From NCBI RefSeq assembly GCF_900095445.1, contig NZ_FMJL01000030.1, positions 1 to 43,772 of the forward strand: a stretch of DNA of 43,772 nucleotides, in the 5' to 3' direction. Position numbers and translations under genes: made by a program. This document shows positions 25,401 to 34,689 of this stretch, piece by piece. Under the pieces are notes generated by a model. The model did no database searches, was not told the DNA's origin, and was given only the letters and a program-made list of their open reading frames with translations. The stretch's first letter is position 1, and every line of letters starts with the position of its first letter. Source of the stretch: Clostridium sp. N3C. Its GTDB lineage: Bacteria; Bacillota; Clostridia; Clostridiales; Clostridiaceae.

Positions 25401-28400
25401 AGGCTACACCATTTTCAACCTTAGCTCCAGTTACTGATGGTAAAGTTACTATTTCACTAACACCGCTAAATACCTTAACTTTAGTTACTACTGCATCTTC
25501 ATCTACTTCTATACTTCTATCTGCTTCTATATCTTTATCATCCCAATTGCCTTTTCTTACAATGAAGCCTATTCTTGTTACTCCTGGTGCTATTTCTACC
25601 TTTGCAACAACGCTACCATCATTAGCACTACTAAAATCAACCTGTCCATCAACATTGGATAATCCCGTTGACCATACCCAAAGATTCCAACCAGTATAAT
25701 CCTTATCAGGACGAGAATAGTACAAATAAATATATCTCTTTACACTCTTCTTAACGGTCATAACAAGTTCTTGCTCAGCGTCGCCTGCTTTAGCTTTTAT
25801 AGTAACTGTTCCTGGTTTTATACCAGTAACAACTCCACTAGCATTAACTGTAGCTATGGATTCATCGCTGGAAGACCAAGTTATTCCTGTAGTTAAGATC
25901 TGATCAAATTGATCCTTTACAGTTGCTGTAAGTGTTACTTGCGCATCTGTATAAACTGAATTAGAACCGCTTATATTTATTGTAGTTGGAACTAACTTAC
26001 CTACATTTACTTTAACAGTTGCTGTAGCTTCTCCAACTTTAGCTGTAACTAGTGCAGTACCATCCTTTAATGCTGTTATCTTACCGGATTTACTTACAGA
26101 AACCACACCACTTTCATCCGCTGACCAAGTTACCACAGCATTAGGAATTATTCTATTAGTTTGGTCTTTTACAACTGCTGTCAAATAAGTATATTTACCT
26201 GCTTCTAATCCTATAGTATTTTTTGATAACTCTATAGTTGTTGGTATTGATTCATATGCTTCCTCAGCTTCGTCGTAAAGCACCATCATTGATATTGGTT
26301 CAACAGTAACTTTGTTGCCGTCTATCTCACTTAGAACTTCTACACCAGCTTTTTGTCCATTAACAACTACTTTCCAGCTTGCACTGAAAGGTAATTGAAC
26401 CTCTTGACTTGTAGTATTTGCATTATATATTACTACAATGTTCTTCCAAGTATCGCCATTAGCATAGTTCTTTAATTGGAATACAACCACATTTCCATTA
26501 GCCTTCTTAACTTCAAGATTGCTTTCAACGGCAGCTTTAGTATTCATTCTAAAGGCTGGATGTGACTTTCTTAACTCAATTAAGCCCTTATAATAATCAA
26601 ATACCTCTTTAAATTTCTCTTTATTTTCCCAGCTTATTTTATTTATTGAATCTGGGCTCTTGTAACTGTTATGGTCACCATATTTTGTCTTTATAAATTC
26701 ATCTCCTGCTTGGAAGAATGGTATACCCTGAGAGGTTAATATTATACCATTAGCAAGAAGTGTTTGCTTAACTGTAGTGTTAGCTAAGACATTGTTTAAA
26801 TCTATATCCTTATAAGGATCTTCCTTATCAATTCCTTCTGGAGAAGTGTTAAGGAATTTATCCCAAAGGTTCAAGTTATCATGGGCAGTTACATAGTTGA
26901 TACTTTCTGAAGGAGAATTAGTAAAGTCATATATAGAACCTCTAACACCTTCAACTATAGCCGCTTCTTTTCCAGAGGCACCATTTGCAAAACCAGTAGT
27001 CTTATCGTCACTGCCTCCTTTAATAGCTCCTCTAAAGTTATCATTGAATACTGCAAAGCCCTTATCTTTTTGGCTTCCCTTTAAAGTTTGCTGTTCCTGA
27101 GACAGTGAGCTTCCACCAGCCTGCCATGGTTCACCATAAATTAAGATAGTTGGATCAACTTCATTTCTCAATTCATTAGTTACTTCTGTCATAGTTGTTG
27201 TATCAATCAATCCCATTAAGTCAAATCTAAATCCGTCTACCTTATATTCGTTAGCCCAATACTTAACAGAATCCTTGATAAACTTTCTAACCATTGGTCT
27301 TTCACTGGCTACCTCATTACCACAGCCTGAACCATTAGTAAACTTACCATTATCATCAGTACGATAATAATATCCTGGTACTATTAAATTAAAGGAAGAA
27401 GTAGTTGTTTCATAAGTATGGTTGTAAACTACGTCCATAACTACTCTTATTCCATTTTCATGAAGCGCCTGCACCATTTCTTTAAACTGAGTTACTCTTA
27501 AAGCTGGGTCAGTAGCATCTGTAGAATAAGAACCTTCTGGCACATTGTAGTTCTGTGGATCATATCCCCAGTTATATTGAGCTTCCTTTGACATTTCGTT
27601 TACTGTTTTATAGTCATAGGATGGAAGCAAATGTACATGTGTAATTCCCAATTCAACTAGGTGATCTATACCAGTTTTTATACTATTATTTCCTACAAGA
27701 GTTGTACCCTCTTCTGTAAAGGCCTTAAAGGTACCTTTATTATCCATACCGGATTTTTCATCTATAGAAAAATCTCTCACATGCAATTCGTATAATATTG
27801 CATCTGTTGCTTTTATCATAGCTGGTCTTTCTATTTCTTCAAAGTCTTCAGGATCTGTAGAATCTAAATCAATTATAGCTCCCCTTTGTCCATTAGCAGA
27901 AACTGCCTTAGCATATGGGTCTACTGCATAATTTACTGTACCATCAGCAAATTGAACCTTATACATATAGTATTTATTTTCATAATCTCCATGTACGGTT
28001 CCTACCCAAGCACCCTCTTCAGAACGGGACATTTCATATTCAGTGCCCCCTTCATGGTTAGTTACTAAACCGACTTCATTGTATTGTCCAGCATCATTAT
28101 AAAGGACCACGCTTACCTTAGTAGCTGTAGGAGCCCATACTCTAAATATACTTTCATAAGGTTTGTATTCAACTCCTAAATCGGATCTACTATAAGTAAA
28201 TTTGCTGTGATTTAATATGTCCCTCATCACAACTTTTACTGCTCTGTAGCTTTGACTTTCAACAGTATATAGTTTTCTAACATCTATCTTACTAGGATCT
28301 GTAACAGTTATTTCTACTTTTTTGTCTGATAATTTTTTAGTAGTAGCTTCTATTACTTGTCCATTTTCATCCTTTACTATAAAGGTTTTTGCTTCTTCAT

Positions 28401-30345
28401 CAGATATAGTACCTGTTGTAGTAGCATATATCTTATTTAAATCATCCATAAATGCAGCTCTTACCTTAGGCCTTATATCCGCTTCACTTCTACTGTAGTA
28501 GATAGTATCATCTGCCTCTATAATCCATACATCAATGGATTTACCCTCTTTAATTTGGATTACTTTTGCATCTTCTTGTGCGTTCCAAACACCTTTTGTT
28601 CTTGGTATAACGTTTACTTTAGTGGCAGTGCTCTTAACCTCTGCTACAGCAAAACCATCCACTAAATCTGGCTTAAATTCATAGGCAGAACCTTCTTTTC
28701 CATCTAGCCAAATCCATAAATCCCAGTTCAACTGTTCATTATCATATCTATAATAGTGAATATTATAGGTATACATTTGGGAAACAACAGTGATTTCCTT
28801 CTTAACTTCAAAGCTATCATAAGTTGCCACTAAGGATATTTTAGTATCTGCTGGAACATCCTTTGAAACTACTAATTTATTATCCTCAATGGATACACCT
28901 TCTATAGATCTTTCCAGAGACCAAACCGGTGTAACTACTTGCTCTTGACCTTTTGCATTAAGTAACTTAGCCGCTAAATCTAAGCTTCCTCCACTTTCCA
29001 CTTCACTAGCTGTATTTATTATAAGTCCTGGCACTATCAATAAGGAATTGCCATTTCTAGTTTTAGTATTTACTTTATCTAAAAAGTCTCCATCCCAAGA
29101 TTCAGCTAAAGGTTTAAACTTATATTCATAAGTTCCTGGTGTAAGTTTAACACTTGCTTTAAAGATACCGTTTTCATCCTTAGCCATAGAAATTTGCTTA
29201 TTTGTATCCCATTGTACAAAATCACCTATAACATATAAGGTATTTCCGCTATGTTCTGCTTTGAATGTAACGGTACCGTCTGAATTAACTACAGGTATAT
29301 TTTCTTTTAAAACTGTAACTGTTTTTGTTACAACCTGTGTTTCATCTGACTTTCTAACAGCTTTAATTATTATCTTTGTAGCTAAAGTACCGGAAGGAAA
29401 GTCCTTTACTGTTAATGATCCATTCTCATCTATTTCTACAACATTTGTAGCAGTACTTCCATCTTCACCGGTAACGGACCAGTACACTTCATCTGCATTG
29501 CCATCGGTACCAGCTCCATCTTCGGAGATAAATCTAGGTATGTAATTTGTAGTTTCTCCTAAAACAACAGAATCTGCACCTTTAATTTCAGATAATCTAG
29601 GAACAAAAGGTCCGGTAATTTCTTCAACTGTGAATTCCTTGCTGTAAACACTCTGAACATTTGGATTTGCTGATTCATTCCAACTAGAAGCTTTGCTATT
29701 TCCCTCATCTGGAATAACATCAAAAGCTCCGTGTTCGCTACCATTATTACCGCTTAATACCACTATTCCTTTTAGCTTATCACCAGCTTCTAAGCCAAGT
29801 AAACTTAAAGGAATTTTTCCTTCGAAACCATTCTTAATATTTATAGCAAAAGCAGCATTCTGTAAATTAGAAGAATTAAGAATTTCCTTTGGTTCTCCAT
29901 TTTCAATCTTATAAACGCTTGCCCAAGCTACTTCCGCTTCACTTTTAGCTCTAAGTAATATATGAATATTAGGTTTTACATCTGTTCCACTGAAGTTAAA
30001 AGGAGCACTCCACGGATTTCCCTCATACCCTGAATCTGTATGATTTACGTTTAAGGCTATATCTATAAATTGTCCTTCATTACCCCAATTAGGAACATTT
30101 TTAGCATCTACCCAAAAATACAAGTTATTATTGTCATTAGTAAGATAAAAATTCCCCACATCGCTGCCTTGCCAACCAGCAGAATCGGATGTGGCTAGTG
30201 GTTCCATGTCTTTCCAAATCTGATCTTTAACACCGTCTACACTAATACCACTAGCAGCTTGTACCTCTAAATTCAACTGTGGTACTAAGCTGAATAAAAA
30301 CAAGAAAGCCATTACTAGACTTAACTTATTTTTATATTTTTTCAT
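22483..30345 (-). CDS. Cell-wall-anchored amylopullulanase with two GH13 domains, 2620 aa
   Basis: A secreted starch, pullulan and glycogen debranching and amylolytic enzyme. In order: signal peptide (1-30, cut after VQA); N-terminal DOMON-like/glucodextranase-type module (32-240); glycogen-binding-like module (about 358-435); CBM41 (about 522-628, NWDLWIWLDG); CBM48 (about 730-830). Next is a type I pullulanase GH13 domain with YNWGYDP, DVVYNHT, nucleophile D1042 (GFRFDLMG), acid E1072 (YGEPW) and D1156 (TAHDN). Two Ig-like Big_2 domains (1365-1531) and a second CBM41 (1534-1635) follow. The second GH13 is alpha-amylase-like (about 1836-2275), with DVVLNHVG, D2054, E2083 and D2149. The tail has a Pro/Gly/Glu linker (2334-2393), an unassigned domain, and a sortase signal LPKTG at 2584-2588 with membrane helix and RRKK. 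AAAGGAGGG precedes the ATG. Confidence 0.95.
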   Translation of the reverse strand: MKKYKNKLSLVMAFLFLFSLVPQLNLEVQAASGISVDGVKDQIWKDMEPLATSDSAGWQGSDVGNFYLTNDNNNLYFWVDAKNVPNWGNEGQFIDIALNVNHTDSGYEGNPWSAPFNFSGTDVKPNIHILLRAKSEAEVAWASVYKIENGEPKEILNSSNLQNAAFAINIKNGFEGKIPLSLLGLEAGDKLKGIVVLSGNNGSEHGAFDVIPDEGNSKASSWNESANPNVQSVYSKEFTVEEITGPFVPRLSEIKGADSVVLGETTNYIPRFISEDGAGTDGNADEVYWSVTGEDGSTATNVVEIDENGSLTVKDFPSGTLATKIIIKAVRKSDETQVVTKTVTVLKENIPVVNSDGTVTFKAEHSGNTLYVIGDFVQWDTNKQISMAKDENGIFKASVKLTPGTYEYKFKPLAESWDGDFLDKVNTKTRNGNSLLIVPGLIINTASEVESGGSLDLAAKLLNAKGQEQVVTPVWSLERSIEGVSIEDNKLVVSKDVPADTKISLVATYDSFEVKKEITVVSQMYTYNIHYYRYDNEQLNWDLWIWLDGKEGSAYEFKPDLVDGFAVAEVKSTATKVNVIPRTKGVWNAQEDAKVIQIKEGKSIDVWIIEADDTIYYSRSEADIRPKVRAAFMDDLNKIYATTTGTISDEEAKTFIVKDENGQVIEATTKKLSDKKVEITVTDPSKIDVRKLYTVESQSYRAVKVVMRDILNHSKFTYSRSDLGVEYKPYESIFRVWAPTATKVSVVLYNDAGQYNEVGLVTNHEGGTEYEMSRSEEGAWVGTVHGDYENKYYMYKVQFADGTVNYAVDPYAKAVSANGQRGAIIDLDSTDPEDFEEIERPAMIKATDAILYELHVRDFSIDEKSGMDNKGTFKAFTEEGTTLVGNNSIKTGIDHLVELGITHVHLLPSYDYKTVNEMSKEAQYNWGYDPQNYNVPEGSYSTDATDPALRVTQFKEMVQALHENGIRVVMDVVYNHTYETTTSSFNLIVPGYYYRTDDNGKFTNGSGCGNEVASERPMVRKFIKDSVKYWANEYKVDGFRFDLMGLIDTTTMTEVTNELRNEVDPTILIYGEPWQAGGSSLSQEQQTLKGSQKDKGFAVFNDNFRGAIKGGSDDKTTGFANGASGKEAAIVEGVRGSIYDFTNSPSESINYVTAHDNLNLWDKFLNTSPEGIDKEDPYKDIDLNNVLANTTVKQTLLANGIILTSQGIPFFQAGDEFIKTKYGDHNSYKSPDSINKISWENKEKFKEVFDYYKGLIELRKSHPAFRMNTKAAVESNLEVKKANGNVVVFQLKNYANGDTWKNIVVIYNANTTSQEVQLPFSASWKVVVNGQKAGVEVLSEIDGNKVTVEPISMMVLYDEAEEAYESIPTTIELSKNTIGLEAGKYTYLTAVVKDQTNRIIPNAVVTWSADESGVVSVSKSGKITALKDGTALVTAKVGEATATVKVNVGKLVPTTINISGSNSVYTDAQVTLTATVKDQFDQILTTGITWSSSDESIATVNASGVVTGIKPGTVTIKAKAGDAEQELVMTVKKSVKRYIYLYYSRPDKDYTGWNLWVWSTGLSNVDGQVDFSSANDGSVVAKVEIAPGVTRIGFIVRKGNWDDKDIEADRSIEVDEDAVVTKVKVFSGVSEIVTLPSVTGAKVENGVAYFEYRDDDLFVNNTLSQLQKVQVEVNGQLYDMSYDEEDELYRGSLKLAEEGVYEYKFHITDKDGNKKVITDPKNTVNGKSIIEYRLPDMKINASVSSKAIDYSENAVLNIEVTSEDGAVAKKIYADLSALGGPDKVEVDTNLMSHTISVRDNVTAGDKKIAITVVDQFGNEHKSEATVTVKTRQYVGNTDFDWDEARIYFMLTDRFYNGDTSNDDPNGENYDKSNLETYHGGDFKGITKKLDYLQDLGINTIWITPIVDNIDFNQGAAFGGLQYAYHGYWAKDFEKIDEHLGDVDDLKELIDEAHDRGIKIMIDVVLNHVGYGMRSTDTNSTGVSNYPTAEEKAKFDGMLRDGSVNSGDILSNVSGLPDLLTENPEVREKIIQWQSSWIDILRTEKGNTIDYFRIDTVKHVDNTTWKAFKNAVTTKNPKAKFIGEVFGADINNQYGQLRSGQMDSLLDFSFKYSAQNFVNGKINDVEAYLEEVNDKIDNTATLGLFLSSHDEDGFLIRLGNMSEEDKLAKLKAAVALQMTAKGQPIVYYGEELGASGRNAGNMAAGELSENRYDMPWDRLNNPLYMSVHDHYKKLLNIRADYSKIFAKGSRTQIGGSDAEKYLVFKRTYNEQSVVVAINTDTSSKNVTVEVPFEAGAEIVDLYSGTTYTVGSDQKVSFTLPAIADGATVILAKVKEESEEPGTGGEEPGSGEEKPGTGEEHPGSGEEKPGTGGEQSGTGEEKPSTGKGSQGTEEKKTDDQQLGSVVKNDQKLIIEAIKNASNGSTIVVDASSNKRVDKSIFEAIKGTDKFITFRTENAEWTFYGKDIKIVKDIDLTILIASLKDTVSDNKDAIAKKVNNEDVLVLTFASNGELPGKATVRVKMDSTWLANKNKNNMYVYYYNEKNDKAKTIAKQLKVDADGYIEFAIDHNSDFFVADKDLVATGVLPKTGSPIDLNTVFALGILTVLAGVVVLFTRRKKFNK
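23190..23345 (-). repeat. PGTGEEKPG-type tandem repeats in the linker
   Basis: The linker alternates units such as EEPGSGEEKPGTGEEHPG, and the DNA underneath is repetitive in 24-48 base steps. Such Pro/Gly/Glu repeats usually span the cell wall next to LPXTG anchors, and they can change in number by slippage. Confidence 0.75.
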
Positions 30346-30382
30346 GTTATCCCTCCTTTATTTAATTTAAACATCTTTTGTG

Positions 30383-30400
30383 TTTGCAAACGGTTGCAAA
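30383..30400 (-). promoter_or_regulatory. cre-like operator (CcpA) at the amylopullulanase start site
   Basis: TTTGCAAACGGTTGCAAA is a near-perfect palindrome fitting the cre pattern TGNAANCGNWNNCA. It covers the predicted transcription start, where CcpA normally represses when glucose is present. A LacI-family sugar regulator is an alternative binder. Confidence 0.75.
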
Positions 30401-30404
30401 ATCA

Positions 30405-30433
30405 ATTATAGCATTTTTTTCAATTTAATTCAA
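30405..30433 (-). promoter_or_regulatory. Promoter of the amylopullulanase gene
   Basis: On the minus strand TTGAAT (30428-30433), a 17-base spacer and TATAAT (30405-30410). The start is predicted near 30398, inside the cre-like palindrome. Confidence 0.7.
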
Positions 30434-30535
30434 TATTGTTCATGAATAAATATATCTATTTTTACAGTATTTAAATGATTATCAAATATTATCGAAATTT
30501 ATGTTTATATTAGAACAATATCCATATAATATTAA

Positions 30536-30566
30536 AAAAGAGACTCAATAAAAATGAATCTCTTTT
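30536..30566 (-). terminator. Terminator of the LysE-type exporter gene
   Basis: On the minus strand AAAAGAGA pairs with TCTCTTTT, extended by TCA/TGA with one mismatch, and a U-rich run follows. Confidence 0.7.
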
Positions 30567-30591
30567 ACTGTTAATATTCGTCGTTAAATCA

Positions 30592-31239
30592 TTAAATGAA
30601 ACAAAACTGAATTACACCATATACAAATAATACAACTCCTAAAACTGCTATTACATAGGGTAACAGATTCCCTAACCTATTTGATTTTTTACTTTTTATC
30701 GTCTTTATACCCTTTGAAGCTAAAAAATTAACCCCCGTAAGAGTAATAAACATTCCTAAAATCATAGATGCTACAAAAATGCCATATGTAAGAACACCTT
30801 TATCATGCCAATATGTTATAAAAGTTGTACTAAAAGTTAACCAAGCAAAATGAGTCATGGGATAAGAAAAGGTAATGACAAAGCCCGTAATATAAGGATG
30901 GTCAAATAATCCTTTTTTCTCCAGATATTTTTCTTCATCTTGCAAATTAAATCCACGACCTCTCTTAATATCCTTATAGCCTATGTAAAATGTAACAATA
31001 CCTGATAGCATCCAAAAAATATCCTTAAAACACTTATTACTTTCTAGCCAACTCAATAGGCCAAAATTAATTAGTATGGCATCTAATGTATCTACAGATA
31101 GAGCACCTATTACCACTAAGATCCCTTTTCTAAAACCTTTTGTTACTGTCCATCTAATGGCTTCAATTCCTGCAGGACCTACAGGAATAGCAATGACCAT
31201 TCCTATAGCTAGTCCCCACAAAAGCGCCTTAAATATCAT
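30592..31239 (-). CDS. LysE/RhtB family amino-acid exporter-like membrane protein
   Basis: This 215-residue protein has about six hydrophobic segments and the family's N-terminal signature IPVGPAGIEAIRWTVTKGFR near residues 17-36. LysE-type transporters export amino acids or similar small metabolites. The second conserved half reads ITGFVITFSYPMTHFAWLTF. The frame opens seven codons earlier, but GGGGG lies 7 bases before the ATG at 31239, so I choose that start. It is monocistronic, ending at 30536-30566. No lysine riboswitch is recognisable upstream. Substrate unknown. Confidence 0.85.
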   Translation of the reverse strand: MIFKALLWGLAIGMVIAIPVGPAGIEAIRWTVTKGFRKGILVVIGALSVDTLDAILINFGLLSWLESNKCFKDIFWMLSGIVTFYIGYKDIKRGRGFNLQDEEKYLEKKGLFDHPYITGFVITFSYPMTHFAWLTFSTTFITYWHDKGVLTYGIFVASMILGMFITLTGVNFLASKGIKTIKSKKSNRLGNLLPYVIAVLGVVLFVYGVIQFCFI

Positions 31240-31354
31240 AATTAATCCCCCCATCTGCATACTAATTTTTATAATATCATAAAAATTAACTCTACCATAT
31301 ATAAAATATAAACTAAATTTCTCTATATCTAATTCAACTTGATTTTATATTAAA

Positions 31355-31389
31355 TTGTGTATATCGTTCTACACAAAATATGCTATAAT
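31355..31389 (+). promoter_or_regulatory. Operator-like palindrome and -10 box upstream of the first TPR-GGDEF gene
   Basis: TTGTGTA (31355-31361) and TACACAA (31370-31376) form a perfect 7-bp inverted repeat with an 8-base spacer. A TATAAT box follows at 31384-31389 without a good -35 at the right distance, so the palindrome sits where an activator or repressor would act. Confidence 0.55.
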
Positions 31390-31485
31390 AAATTCAAGTA
31401 AAGCATATTAATAATTTTTACCAAAAATGCTAACATATAATTTTTATATTTTCCATGTCCGTACCCTATTTGGAGGTTTATTATA

Positions 31486-34400
31486 ATGAATAAGCAAATT
31501 AACCTTTTTTCTAATCTACTTCAAAATAATTTTGAAAAAGTATTAAAGAATAAATGTTGCACTCTTCATTTTCATAGTGAAAATATGGGTAACTTTTGCT
31601 ATTTAGTTGATAATTCCTTATCAACTTTAAATAATAAATTCCTCTTTTATAAATATCAATTTATAGCTAATAAAATAACTGAACCCTATGAACCTTTTTT
31701 AAATATAATACGTGAAATCGTAATCAAACTTAACATAAATATAGATCAATTGTTAGAAAATGCTAATGTATATCCTAGTCATAGAATTTTATTTAAAGGC
31801 TACTTGCAAAATCAACTACCTGAACGAAAAGATGAAATAGTTTTGGATGAATTGCAATATGAATTTACTCAAATGTGCAAATCTATTTGCAAAATTTTAA
31901 AGACTATCTCTAAAAATACACCTATTATTATAGCTATGGCTGATTTGCAATTTGCAGATTGCAATACTTTAGAGCTTATTAAGTATATTAATAGCTTTTC
32001 AGCAAGCGGTAAAATAATGTTTATTTACTGCTATAATAAAAATTACTATTTTGAAGATTCAACCAAGTATGATAACTGGAGTAGCTTTATTTCCCTTTCA
32101 GAAGAAAGACATAGTATAATTGATTTACCTCAAGATACTTCCAATGAAAATCTAAGTTGGCATACTGCTGATTCTTCAAATTCTCTTGATGAAATTGTAA
32201 ATCTTGCTTCTTTAAATCTAAGCTTCCTTAATTTAAAAAATGCAATAAGCTGCGCATCCATAGCAAAAAATTTAACCATTACTAATGTTATTAAAGAAGA
32301 AACTCGGTTCAAAATTTTTGAAATTTTAGCCGATAGCCACTATTATTTAGGGGAAATGGATAACGCCCTAATTTACTATAGAACACTTTCGGAAATAGCA
32401 CATAAAACTAACGACTACAAAATGCTTTCAGAAGCTTATAGAAAAACAGCTTTAGCTTATTTAAAAAATTACGATGTAAATACCGCCACAAAGCTGTCAA
32501 GTCAATGCTTAAAGTACGCAGCATTAACCAAGGATGAGTTCCAACTTTTAAGAGCCTATCATTTATTGTTTTGTATATCTGATAGAACCACTCATCCTAT
32601 GGACAGAGATAGATACTTTTTCCTATTAAATTTACTTGAGAAGTATAATCTTAAAAATACTTATGTTCATTGCTTAAAAAATGCTTCTTTATATTCCGAT
32701 TACTATAATAATGTTGCTGATCTTCACGCTTTATGTGATAAAGCTATTGAAATTTCTAAAGAAAATCAAAATGAGTTTGCTCTATTTGTTAGTTATCACA
32801 AGAAAGGTATTATTTACTCTTATAATGAAGATTATGATAATGCATTAACATATTTTCTAAAAAGTAAGGATCTTAGATTAAAACTTGGCTATTCTTTGTA
32901 CTTAACTCGAATTTATAACGGTATTGGTTATTTATACATGCTTACAGAGAAATACAAAGAATCTCAACGATACTATAAAAAGGCAATTAGTCAATTACAC
33001 AAAATCCACGATTTTAATGAAGTTTCTGCGACTCTTTGCAATTATGCCTTTCTACATTTTATAAGTAGAAATTATAAAGAATGTATCAAAATAATTGACA
33101 AGCAGCTTCAAATAATGAGAATTTTTAATATAACCTACCTTCCATATAGAAACATAAATGATATTTACATATTAAAAGCTTTATGTTTCTGTAAACTAGG
33201 AGAATACTTTAAAGCAACAAACTTAGTAACTAGAATAGAGGCTACAAGTTCCATAACCCCAACCCATAACTATATGCTTTTATATTGCATGCTAAAGGGA
33301 CTAATTTATGCTGAAAATAATCAATACGATTTAGCAGTAAACTCCTTTGAAGAAGCCATATGTAAGCTTGATTCTGCTAATAAATCTAGTAAGTTTATGC
33401 TTCCTATGTATTATCTAGAATACGGAGAACTGCTCTTTAAGATTAATAGCAAGCAACATGTAGAAGAAGTTCTAAAAAAAGGGTTGTCTTTATGCGAAAA
33501 AATGAATTATAAATATTATAAAGGATTAATTCAAAATCTTTTAGAAGGTAAGCAAAATCAAAACACTAGTTATAAATTATCAAAAGTAGATTTAGATTTA
33601 GACTCTATAATAGAACTAGCAAAACAGGATATCACACTTAATAAACTTCAAAAGAAAATACGTGAAATAGAGTTTTTAAGTAAAATTCAAGAACTATCCA
33701 GCAACTTACTAGATAGAGACGCTATTATAGAAAAATATTTAACATTAATTCTCTCAAACTTTCCTGTTGATGTGGTTAATCTTTATTACCACAAAGATAA
33801 AGAATATCTTTGCTTAGCTTCTAAGTGTACTGCAATTACAAAAATTGAAGTTCCTATTGAATATATAAAGAGGTTATTGGATAAAAAGGTTCCTCAACTA
33901 TTAAGCCTATGCAATGATAAAGAAAGTCTTGATTTAAATAATACTAGTTCTATGAGGTTTATTATTAATATCCCAGAAAAATTTGGCCCTAACTCCTACT
34001 TAGATTTGTTTGTTGCTACTATTAATCCACAAAACAACTTAACTGAAGATGACTTAAATATTTTATCTATATCCATAAGTCAATTATCAACTATTTTAGC
34101 TAAGGTAGAGCAAGATTTAGAATTACTAAGAGCAAGCAGAACGGATCAGCTAACTGGTGTAAACAACAGACAAGCTCTTCAAATAGCTATTAATGAAGAA
34201 ATATTAAGGATTAAAAATACAGAAGATAAAATTACTAAGGATATCTCCGTAATATTTATTGACTTAGATAACTTTAAATATTATAACGATACTTTTGGTC
34301 ATAATGTTGGTGATTTAATTCTTAAAAGTTTCGCTAACATATTAAAACAATACTTTAGACCAACAGATTTTATTGCAAGATTTGGCGGAGATGAATTTGT

Positions 34401-34689
34401 AATAATTCTTCCAGATACTAATAAAGAAACAGCTCATATTATGGGGCAGAAACTTTTAAGTAAACTGTCTCATGAAGCTGTACTAAAACACAGTTTATCT
34501 GAAATTATAGGAGTTACAGCAAATATACCAGATGAAAATTTACTAACCTGCTCTATTGGTATTGCTAGTCATAGCTTTACTAAAAATGATGCAGAGAAAC
34601 TTGACGTTTTACTTCATTATGCAGATAAAGCTCAGTACAAATCTAAAAACTCTGGAAAGAACGCTATTAGTATCTATGGTAATTCTTAG
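31486..34689 (+). CDS. Degenerate STAND-NTPase/TPR/GGDEF protein, copy 1 (putative diguanylate cyclase), 1067 aa
   Basis: The C-terminus (about residues 885-1062) is a GGDEF domain that should make c-di-GMP. It has SRTDQLTGVNNRQAL, the metal site FIDLDNFKYYNDTFGHN and an intact RFGGDEF (GGDEF at 967-971). The inhibitory site RPTD is at 958-961. A GAF-like region lies at about 725-880. The centre (about 260-700) is repeat-rich helix pairs of TPR type (DNALTYFLKSKDLRLKLGY). The N-terminal 230 residues align by pattern with AAA/STAND ATPases: EPYEPFLNIIREI and a Walker-B-like PIIIAMADLQFADCNTLELI. The expected P-loop reads HSENMGNFCYL, so nucleotide binding is probably lost. No membrane segment. 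GGAGG precedes the ATG. Signal unknown. Confidence 0.88.
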   Translation: MNKQINLFSNLLQNNFEKVLKNKCCTLHFHSENMGNFCYLVDNSLSTLNNKFLFYKYQFIANKITEPYEPFLNIIREIVIKLNINIDQLLENANVYPSHRILFKGYLQNQLPERKDEIVLDELQYEFTQMCKSICKILKTISKNTPIIIAMADLQFADCNTLELIKYINSFSASGKIMFIYCYNKNYYFEDSTKYDNWSSFISLSEERHSIIDLPQDTSNENLSWHTADSSNSLDEIVNLASLNLSFLNLKNAISCASIAKNLTITNVIKEETRFKIFEILADSHYYLGEMDNALIYYRTLSEIAHKTNDYKMLSEAYRKTALAYLKNYDVNTATKLSSQCLKYAALTKDEFQLLRAYHLLFCISDRTTHPMDRDRYFFLLNLLEKYNLKNTYVHCLKNASLYSDYYNNVADLHALCDKAIEISKENQNEFALFVSYHKKGIIYSYNEDYDNALTYFLKSKDLRLKLGYSLYLTRIYNGIGYLYMLTEKYKESQRYYKKAISQLHKIHDFNEVSATLCNYAFLHFISRNYKECIKIIDKQLQIMRIFNITYLPYRNINDIYILKALCFCKLGEYFKATNLVTRIEATSSITPTHNYMLLYCMLKGLIYAENNQYDLAVNSFEEAICKLDSANKSSKFMLPMYYLEYGELLFKINSKQHVEEVLKKGLSLCEKMNYKYYKGLIQNLLEGKQNQNTSYKLSKVDLDLDSIIELAKQDITLNKLQKKIREIEFLSKIQELSSNLLDRDAIIEKYLTLILSNFPVDVVNLYYHKDKEYLCLASKCTAITKIEVPIEYIKRLLDKKVPQLLSLCNDKESLDLNNTSSMRFIINIPEKFGPNSYLDLFVATINPQNNLTEDDLNILSISISQLSTILAKVEQDLELLRASRTDQLTGVNNRQALQIAINEEILRIKNTEDKITKDISVIFIDLDNFKYYNDTFGHNVGDLILKSFANILKQYFRPTDFIARFGGDEFVIILPDTNKETAHIMGQKLLSKLSHEAVLKHSLSEIIGVTANIPDENLLTCSIGIASHSFTKNDAEKLDVLLHYADKAQYKSKNSGKNAISIYGNS

